Shown here in pieces: positions 1-5,782 of a stretch of DNA of 5,782 nucleotides (positions within the stretch are counted from its first letter, which is position 1; each line of letters starts with the position of its first letter). The translations under genes were made by a program, and so were the position numbers. The notes below the pieces were generated by a model. It worked only from the letters and a program-made list of their open reading frames with translations, had not been told where the DNA came from and did no database searches. The stretch is from the NCBI GenBank assembly GCA_964629965.1, contig CAZVRZ010000243.1:1-5782 (forward strand). Direction: 5' to 3'. The stretch comes from CAZVRZ01 sp964629965. GTDB lineage: Bacteria > Chloroflexota > Anaerolineae > Anaerolineales > UBA4823.

Positions 1-40
1 CAAAAACTCGTCGAAAAGTGGTGCTCATGACCACGTTTAA

Positions 41-820
41 GTGCTGCTATACCCCAATTATGATACAGCTCTGAAAACACTGACGGGACTTACCAATCCT
101 TCCGAAGCGACCCTGGCGTTGGAGAGAGCGAAGGTTTCGTCTCTGGATGCTCAGATCGAAGCGCTTGAGGGCGGCCCCAATACTATGGATGTGAAATTGG
201 CTGAACTTGAGCTGGAGAACGCCAAGGCGCAGCTGACTCTCATCCAGGAGGAGCAGGAGCCGGAAGAGATCACTGCTCCCTTTGCTGGCATGATCCTGGC
301 TGTAAATGCCACTGTGGGTGATAGCGTGGGATCCTCCCCGATCATTAACCTGGTGAATACCAGCCATACCACCCTCGAAATTTATGTCGATGAGGCTGAC
401 CTGAACCAGGTTGGCGTTGGCTATGAGGTGGAGGTGCTTTTCGATGCTTTGCCGGAACAAACCTTTACCGGTAAGGTGGTGAGTATTGATCCCAGCCTGT
501 ACAATACAGGCCAATACCAGGCGTTGCGCGGCGAAGTGGAGTTAGATCCCGCCTCGTTTGCCAAGCCTCAAAATTTACCGTATGGGATCAACGCCAGCGT
601 GGAAGTGATTGGCAGCCGGGCTGAAAATGTTTTGCTCGTTCCGGTTGAGGCGCTGCGTGAGATCGCGACGGATAAATATGCCGTCTTCGTGCAGGAGAAC
701 GGTGAGTTAAAGCTGAAGGTGGTTGAAATTGGTTTGATGGATTACACCTATGCAGAGATCAAGTCTGGTTTGAATGAGAGAGATGTAGTGACTACCGGCG
801 TTGTGGAGACGGGTCAATGA
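41..820 (+). CDS. HlyD/MacA-type membrane-fusion (adaptor) protein of an ABC exporter, 5'-incomplete
   Basis: This is the periplasmic/extracytoplasmic adaptor of a MacAB-like exporter. What is visible is only the C-terminal two thirds of such a protein. Residues about 20-72 are a charged, alanine/leucine/glutamate-rich coiled-coil arm, with the spacer GGPNTMDV at 44-51. The second half of the biotinyl-lipoyl-like domain follows at about 78-106 (ITAPFAGMI...VGDSVG), then a beta-barrel at about 111-190 and a membrane-proximal domain at about 195-259 (LLVPVEAL). Family members are usually 350-500 residues and start with a signal peptide or membrane anchor, the first lipoyl half and the first coiled-coil strand. 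All of these are missing here. The GTG at 41 has no Shine-Dalgarno sequence and directly follows an in-frame TAA (38-40), so it is probably not the native start. The gene is either cut by the window edge and frameshifted there, or truly truncated. Its stop overlaps the next start (ATGA), indicating translational coupling with the ATPase. The family call is firm; the 5' end is not. Confidence 0.85.
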   Translation: MLLYPNYDTALKTLTGLTNPSEATLALERAKVSSLDAQIEALEGGPNTMDVKLAELELENAKAQLTLIQEEQEPEEITAPFAGMILAVNATVGDSVGSSPIINLVNTSHTTLEIYVDEADLNQVGVGYEVEVLFDALPEQTFTGKVVSIDPSLYNTGQYQALRGEVELDPASFAKPQNLPYGINASVEVIGSRAENVLLVPVEALREIATDKYAVFVQENGELKLKVVEIGLMDYTYAEIKSGLNERDVVTTGVVETGQ

Positions 821-1591
821 GTGCGGATAAGCTAATTGAAATCGTTGATCTGATCAAGACTTACCAAATGGGCGATCAGAAGGTAACTGCTTTAAATTGT
901 ATTCGTTTGCAGGTTGAGGTCGGAGAATTTGTGGCCATCATGGGACCGTCTGGATCGGGTAAGAGCACTTTGCTGAATATCCTTGGCTGTCTCGACCGGC
1001 CTACGGAAGGGCAGTATCTGCTGGCAGGCGAGGATGTCAGCCGCCTGTCGCGTAACAAACTGGCGCACGTGCGCAACCAGAGGATTGGGTTTGTCTTTCA
1101 ATCTTATAACCTGTTGGCGCAATCCTCCGCACTGGAAAATGTGATCGTTCCAATGGTCTACAGCCGCAACGGTGGTAAACATTCAACGAAGGAGCGCATA
1201 GAACTCGCTCGCAAGGTTCTGGAAGCAGTGGGTCTAAAGAACCGAGAGAAGCACAAACCAACCGAGATGTCCGGCGGGCAGCAGCAGCGCGTGGCAATTG
1301 CCCGGGCATTGATCAACGATCCGCCCCTGATCCTGGCCGATGAGCCTACTGGAAACCTGGATACCCATTCGGGCCAGGAAATCATGGAAATTCTGGATGA
1401 ATTACACCGCCGTGGGCGAACCATTGTGATGGTGACGCATGAGGCCGATGTTGCTTTGCATGCTCAACGCACCATACACATGCGCGATGGCAGTATTGAG
1501 GTAACCCATATCAACGGGGTAAAGTCATCTTATACCACTCCGGTGGAAACTGCGCAGGCGCAATCGGAAGCTATGCAGGTGGGAGGCTCGG

Positions 1592-1605
<14 letters not shown>
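817..1605 (+). CDS. ABC exporter ATP-binding protein (MacB/LolD-type ATPase)
   Basis: This cytoplasmic ATPase powers the adjacent permease. All nucleotide-binding motifs are intact in the 262 residues: Walker A GPSGSGKS at 43-50, Q-loop glutamine at 95 (FVFQSYNLL), signature MSGGQQQR at 151-158, Walker B LILADEP at 171-177 with catalytic Glu176, D-loop NLD at 180-182, and switch His208. The GFVFQSYNLL, SGGQQQRVAIARAL and ADEPTGNLD stretches are typical of the MacB/LolD/FtsE-like (type VII) group rather than importers. The signature begins with Met instead of the usual Leu, a conservative change. About 30 polar residues after 230 form a tail with no recognised domain. The ATG overlaps the adaptor stop by 4 bases and is preceded by GGAG at 805-808, 8 bases upstream. 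Its own end overlaps the permease start by 14 bases. Here the ATPase is a separate gene, unlike E. coli MacB where it is fused to the permease. The substrate is not predictable. Confidence 0.96.
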
Positions 1606-2827
<1,222 letters not shown>

Positions 2828-2838
2828 TATAAATTTAT

Positions 2839-2845
2839 GGAGAAG
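2839..2845 (+). promoter_or_regulatory. Ribosome binding site deciding the lipoprotein start
   Basis: GGAGAAG lies with its GGAG core 6 bases before the ATG at 2849. The earlier in-frame ATG at 2837 overlaps this site and has only A/T bases before it. The later ATG is therefore the better start, and it also gives a cleaner lipoprotein signal (MYKK followed by a hydrophobic stretch). Confidence 0.65.
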
Positions 2846-2848
2846 ACT

Positions 2849-3577
2849 ATGTATAAGAAAATCATATTGTTTGTTGTTGTGGGCGCCTTGAGCGTATTGT
2901 TGACTGCGTGCAGCCAGAGCTGGCAGGCTGCCACTGCTGTAACTCCTGGTGACGGAACCCCGGCGCAGGCTGAGTTATCGGATATCCTTCAATTAGCAGT
3001 AGGGACCTTCCAATTGGAAGAGACCGACCAGGCTGTGCAAGCCGATCAGGCAGCAGTTCTGCTGCCTTTGTGGCAGGCCTATAGTGTTTTGAGCACCAGC
3101 GATACGGTTGCCCAGGTTGAACTTGATGCGTTGGTTGCTCAAATCCAGGAAACGATGACTGCGGAGCAGAACAAGGCCATCAGCGACATGCAACTCACCG
3201 CAAGAGATATGATGGAGTTGAATCAAACGCTGGGTTTGGGAGCGGGCTCTGGCGGTCCAAATGTGGAAGACACACCTGAGGCGGCCGCTGAGTACAGCGG
3301 GGCTACTGAATTCATAATGCCATCCGGTGGCGCAATGCCTTCGGGCGGTGGTGGAGGCGGCAACAGGCCATCGGGAGGCGGGGGCGGTTGGGGAGGTGGT
3401 ATGCCTGGCGGCGGAGGCGATGCAGTTGTGATCATGGGAGGCCAAATGGATCCAACCATGCTTTCTACCCTCGAAGCCTCGGGGCGCCCGATGGGTGGCG
3501 GAATGATGAATGTCAATCCGCAACTGTTCCAGGCTCTGATCGACCTGCTGGAAAAGAAGATCCAACCAGTTCAGTAA
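2849..3577 (+). CDS. Putative lipoprotein with helical domain and Gly/Met-rich tail, function unknown
   Basis: The product (242 residues from ATG 2849; 246 if the in-frame ATG at 2837 is used) starts with a lipoprotein signal: lysines at 3-4, a hydrophobic core at 5-18 and the lipobox LTAC with Cys21 as the lipidated residue. It is therefore expected on the outer face of the cytoplasmic membrane. Residues about 40-130 look mainly helical and contain MTAEQ (103-107) followed by MQLTARDMMEL. This faintly recalls the LTxxQ segments of Spy/CpxP-type proteins, but no homology is shown. Residues 157-190 are almost pure glycine with repeated [M/R]PSGG or MPGG units. Residues 157-220 hold nine methionines, and a short helix closes the protein (224-238, PQLFQALIDLLEKKI). 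The gene lies 21 bases after the permease in the same direction and ends at the shared terminator, so it is probably an accessory of the exporter. I do not recognise a named family. A metal-binding, envelope-sensing or substrate-holding role would be speculation. Confidence 0.85.
   Translation: MYKKIILFVVVGALSVLLTACSQSWQAATAVTPGDGTPAQAELSDILQLAVGTFQLEETDQAVQADQAAVLLPLWQAYSVLSTSDTVAQVELDALVAQIQETMTAEQNKAISDMQLTARDMMELNQTLGLGAGSGGPNVEDTPEAAAEYSGATEFIMPSGGAMPSGGGGGGNRPSGGGGGWGGGMPGGGGDAVVIMGGQMDPTMLSTLEASGRPMGGGMMNVNPQLFQALIDLLEKKIQPVQ
3317..3418 (+). repeat. Glycine-rich low-complexity coding repeat
   Basis: This part of the lipoprotein gene encodes residues 157-190. It contains imperfect units MPSGG (157), MPSGGGGGG (163), RPSGGGGG (174, taking the Arg at 173 as its first position) and MPGGGG (185), built from GGN codons. 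The mixture of GGC, GGT, GGA and GGG codons argues against very recent slippage expansion. The antisense strand reads as a long polyproline stretch, which is a shadow of this repeat and not a gene. Confidence 0.75.
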
Positions 3578-3587
3578 TGTATTTTAT

Positions 3588-3624
3588 AAAGACGCTGCAC
3601 CTGTCCGGCGGATGCACCGTCTTT
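3588..3624. terminator. Bidirectional intrinsic terminator between convergent operons
   Basis: AAAGACG (3588-3594) pairs perfectly with CGTCTTT (3618-3624). A C/C mismatch follows, then four further pairs, TGCA (3596-3599) with TGCA (3613-3616), enclosing a 13-base loop that could itself pair in part (TCC with GGA). On the plus strand the stem runs into CTTTTA. On the minus strand it is followed by TTTATAAAAT. The hairpin starts 11 bases after the lipoprotein stop, and its right edge touches the last base of the kinase stop codon, so it is placed to end both transcripts. The T-tracts are short, so efficiency is uncertain. Confidence 0.7.
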
Positions 3625-4994
3625 TACTGTAAGGCAGGTAATTTGACGGTAAAGGTGGCTCCCTGCTCGGGTTGGCTCTCTACAACAATGGTTCCCCCAT
3701 GTGCTTCAATAATCGATTTTGCAATTGCCAATCCTAACCCGGATTCGCCGCTTTGCTGGCGAGATGGATCGCCCCGGTAAAAGCGATCGAAAATGTGTGG
3801 CAAATCATGCGGTTCGATTCCGGCGCCGTTATCCGAGACCCTAAATTCGATTTCTTTTCCAACTGAGTGGGCTGCCAGGGTGATGACGCCTCCTGTGGGG
3901 GTATAACGAAAGGCATTCAAGACCAGGTTGTCGAAGACCTGGGCCATGCGCTCAACATCTGCCGATACGTTAGGGAGTTCTGCCTGTGCCTCGACTCGGA
4001 TTTGGATGTTGTTTTGCTGCGCCCTGACGGCGTGCCGGATGGGGGCACGCTCTAGTAGTACCCGCGGGTTAACCGTCTGAAAGATGAGGGGCAGTTCGCC
4101 GGCATCGGCCAGTGAAAGGGTGCGTAGATCTTCTACCAGGCGGCTGAGATGCTTGGTTTCCTGGTAGAGAACGTTGTAGATTTCAGGTGTTCCGGGCAGC
4201 TTGCCGTCGCTGAGCGCTTCTGCATATCCTGAGATCACGCTCAATGGAGAGCGCAGATCATGGGCAATATCTGCCGTCATCTGGCGGCGTACTCGGGTGG
4301 CGCGTTGTAAATCGAGGCTCATCTGGTTGAATGAAGAAGCCAGGTCGCCAATTTCATCTTGTGAGCGAACCTGAACCTGTTCGCCTAGATTGCCTTTGGC
4401 GATTTTTACGGTCGCTTCGGTCAACTCGCGCAGCGAGCGGGTCATGGTATAAGCCAGGAAGCCTCCTAAAGTCAACGCTAACAGAATAGCAACCGCAGCG
4501 CTTATCACTGTAGCCGAGTTGACCATCTGGAGAAAACGCCCCTCTGGCGAGTTGGGTATCCACTCGCGCTCTTGGGGCGCCACCACCAACCACCCAATGG
4601 TTTCGCCATTCGAATCAAGTGCAATGGCTCCGTCCATTTCCTTTTTGGTGATGGGGCGACCAGATTGTTCGGCCAAGGTGCTGAATATTACTACCCGGTC
4701 GGCATCTACCAGGATCAGGCGAATCCAATTGCGGCGAAAATCTCCGGCTGGAATATCAGCGTCGTGCTGTATCGAGTTCAAAACAACGGGCAGATCATAA
4801 GTAATGTTGTCCCAACCGTTGTTGGCTTGGTAATATTTGACAAGCTGGTTGATCAGTACCTGTTCTTCGCGCTTTTGTAGAAACTGGTCGAAGGCAGATT
4901 GGGTGCCTCGCCAGACGATCAATGCCACCAGTGCTGAGCCGGTCAATCCAACCAACAAGAAGGCTAATGTCAACTTGAAAGTAATCGAGCGCAT
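3624..4994 (-). CDS. Membrane sensor histidine kinase (HAMP-HisKA-HATPase_c)
   Basis: This is the sensor of a two-component system, 456 residues. A first membrane helix (about 7-28) and a second (about 158-183) enclose an extracytoplasmic sensor region of about 130 residues that I cannot assign to a named domain. A HAMP linker follows at about 184-236 (TRSLRELTEA...DEIGDLASSFNQM). The HisKA domain carries the H-box AHDLRSPL with phospho-acceptor His245. The ATPase domain has the N-box FDNLVLNAFRYTP with Asn356 and Asn360, G1 box DNGAGI at 388-393, F-box FDRFYR at 402-407 and G2 box GESGLGLAI at 416-424. All catalytic elements are intact. AGGA at 5005-5002 lies 7 bases before the ATG, and the gene starts 17 bases after the response regulator stop, so the two are almost certainly cotranscribed and partners. 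It converges on the exporter operon. The signal it senses cannot be told from the sequence. Envelope stress or the exported compound is a guess from context. Confidence 0.96.
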   Translation of the reverse strand: MRSITFKLTLAFLLVGLTGSALVALIVWRGTQSAFDQFLQKREEQVLINQLVKYYQANNGWDNITYDLPVVLNSIQHDADIPAGDFRRNWIRLILVDADRVVIFSTLAEQSGRPITKKEMDGAIALDSNGETIGWLVVAPQEREWIPNSPEGRFLQMVNSATVISAAVAILLALTLGGFLAYTMTRSLRELTEATVKIAKGNLGEQVQVRSQDEIGDLASSFNQMSLDLQRATRVRRQMTADIAHDLRSPLSVISGYAEALSDGKLPGTPEIYNVLYQETKHLSRLVEDLRTLSLADAGELPLIFQTVNPRVLLERAPIRHAVRAQQNNIQIRVEAQAELPNVSADVERMAQVFDNLVLNAFRYTPTGGVITLAAHSVGKEIEFRVSDNGAGIEPHDLPHIFDRFYRGDPSRQQSGESGLGLAIAKSIIEAHGGTIVVESQPEQGATFTVKLPALQ

Positions 4995-5011
4995 GGATTA
5001 TTCCTGAATGA

Positions 5012-5704
5012 TCATGATGTCTGGACTGTGAAACGGTAACCAACACCGTAAACGGTTTCGATAAGATGCGGGTTGGATGGATCTGGTTCGACCTTGGTGC
5101 GCAGGTTGCGGATGTGAACATCAATGGTGCGCTCATAGCCTTCGTAGGCCATGCCTTGCAGCCGGTCGAGCAGTTCAAGCCGTGAGAAAACTCGCCCTGG
5201 TACTGCCATGAGCGCGGCTAAAATCTCGAATTCAGAAGGGGTCAGGTCGATGGTTTGCCCGGCAACGGTGACGAAACGCCCGGCCCGGTCGAGCACGATG
5301 TTTCCTGCTTTCAAGATATCGGAACCTCCTTCCGCACTCTTTTCAAGGCGGCGAAGAACGGCCCGCACGCGGGCGGTTAATTCACGCGGGCTGAAAGGTT
5401 TGGTCACATAATCATCAGCGCCCAATTCCAGGCCGAGCACTTTGTCATTCTCCTCCAGCTTGGCGGTCAGGATGATCACCGGGGTATCTGCTTCGCGGCC
5501 GTAGGCTCGCAGGAACTCATAGCCGCCCATCTCCGGCATCATCAAATCCAGTATGATGAGATCGGGTTTTTCGCGGCGGGCCACAAACAAAGCTTCACGG
5601 CCATCGCTGGCTGTGACAACTTCAAAGCCTTCCTGGCTTAAATAAGATTTAAGCAGGGTACGTAGTTCGGGTTTATCGTCAACGACTAAGATCTTTTTAC
5701 TCAT
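5012..5704 (-). CDS. OmpR/PhoB-family DNA-binding response regulator
   Basis: This cytoplasmic transcription regulator has 230 residues, the usual length for the family. The receiver domain (about 1-118) has the acidic pair Asp9/Asp10, phospho-acceptor Asp53 in LIILDLMMPEM, Thr80 in IILTAK and Lys102 in VTKPFSPREL. A short linker (about 119-130) leads to a winged-helix DNA-binding domain ending in YERTIDVHIRNLRTKVEPDPSNPHLIETVYGVGYRF, the hallmark of OmpR-type effectors. It is expected to be phosphorylated by the kinase encoded directly downstream and then to bind paired direct repeats in target promoters. It is the first gene of a two-gene operon. No clear Shine-Dalgarno sequence precedes its ATG, and a TATAAT box lies only 9 bases upstream, so translation may begin on a nearly leaderless mRNA. 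Targets are unknown; the convergent exporter operon and its own promoter are the obvious candidates by position. Confidence 0.97.
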   Translation of the reverse strand: MSKKILVVDDKPELRTLLKSYLSQEGFEVVTASDGREALFVARREKPDLIILDLMMPEMGGYEFLRAYGREADTPVIILTAKLEENDKVLGLELGADDYVTKPFSPRELTARVRAVLRRLEKSAEGGSDILKAGNIVLDRAGRFVTVAGQTIDLTPSEFEILAALMAVPGRVFSRLELLDRLQGMAYEGYERTIDVHIRNLRTKVEPDPSNPHLIETVYGVGYRFTVQTS

Positions 5705-5713
5705 TTCTACTTC

Positions 5714-5719
5714 ATTATA
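5714..5719 (-). promoter_or_regulatory. Probable -10 box (TATAAT) of the two-component operon
   Basis: Read on the minus strand, 5719-5714 is a perfect TATAAT, ending 9 bases before the ATG of the response regulator. Transcription would be expected to start at about 5707-5705, almost at the start codon. No good -35 hexamer sits 16-18 bases upstream (the 17-base position reads ACAAGC), so the promoter may need an activator. The call rests on the consensus hexamer, its position before the first gene of the operon, and the A/T-rich surroundings. Confidence 0.5.
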
Positions 5720-5728
5720 ATAAAAACT

Positions 5729-5743
5729 TTGTAACTGCTTGTA
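5729..5743 (+). promoter_or_regulatory. Possible regulator-binding direct repeat (TTGTA-N5-TTGTA)
   Basis: TTGTA occurs at 5729-5733 and again at 5739-5743, one helical turn (10 bases) apart. It lies just upstream of the TATAAT box on the minus strand, where a -35 element would be expected. OmpR/PhoB-type regulators commonly bind direct repeats with a 10-11 base period, so an autoregulatory operator is plausible. Five-base repeats in A/T-rich DNA also arise by chance. Confidence 0.25.
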
Positions 5744-5782
5744 TGATAATAAAGCTACACAAGGACGCTTGGTAGCGACGGA

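Noticed and set aside
47..514. Minus-strand open frame of 155 codons opposite the adaptor
   Set aside because: It is an antisense shadow of the adaptor gene, which has clear lipoyl and barrel motifs.
3223..3516. Minus-strand open frame with a long polyproline stretch
   Set aside because: It is the antisense image of the glycine-rich lipoprotein repeat (GGN read backwards gives CCN) and has no ribosome site or family resemblance.
3388..3780. Plus-strand open frame spanning the lipoprotein end and kinase end
   Set aside because: It crosses two well-supported genes and the terminator in another frame, and its arginine/tryptophan-rich start is an out-of-frame reading of the glycine repeat.
4994..5012. 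Separate promoter for the kinase
   Set aside because: The gap to the regulator stop is only 17 bases and holds a ribosome site but no promoter-like hexamers, so cotranscription is the simpler reading.

Overview
The window (5782 bases, roughly half G+C) carries two gene groups that converge on a shared terminator near 3590-3624. No tRNA, rRNA, CRISPR array, transposase or phage gene was seen. The proteins suggest a Chloroflexota bacterium of the Anaerolineae type. The main clues are the style of the HlyD-like adaptor, the split MacB-like exporter with its lipoprotein, and an OmpR-type two-component pair. This placement rests on recalled protein resemblance, not a search, and is moderate to low in confidence.

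Plus-strand group (1-3577). A 5'-incomplete membrane-fusion/adaptor protein (41-820) is followed by an ABC ATPase (817-1605), a MacB/FtsX-type permease (1592-2827) and a small lipoprotein with a glycine- and methionine-rich tail (2849-3577). The first three overlap by 4 and 14 bases, and the lipoprotein follows after 21 bases, so they are probably one transcript. Together they look like a MacAB-type ABC exporter: the ATPase powers a mechanotransmitting permease, the adaptor sits on its outer face, and the lipoprotein is an accessory of unknown role. The substrate cannot be read from the sequence. The operon promoter and the adaptor N-terminus lie outside the window or are disrupted at its left edge.

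Minus-strand group (5782-3624). An OmpR/PhoB-type response regulator (5704-5012) is followed after 17 bases by a membrane histidine kinase (4994-3624). A TATAAT hexamer sits only 9 bases before the regulator start codon, suggesting a very short or absent mRNA leader. The kinase has two membrane segments flanking an extracytoplasmic sensor region of about 130 residues, then HAMP, HisKA and HATPase_c modules with all key residues present.

The arrangement fits a stress- or compound-responsive exporter with its own two-component regulator, but the regulatory link is inferred from proximity only. Most of the window is ordinary. The least explained parts are the lipoprotein and the disrupted reading frame at the left edge.
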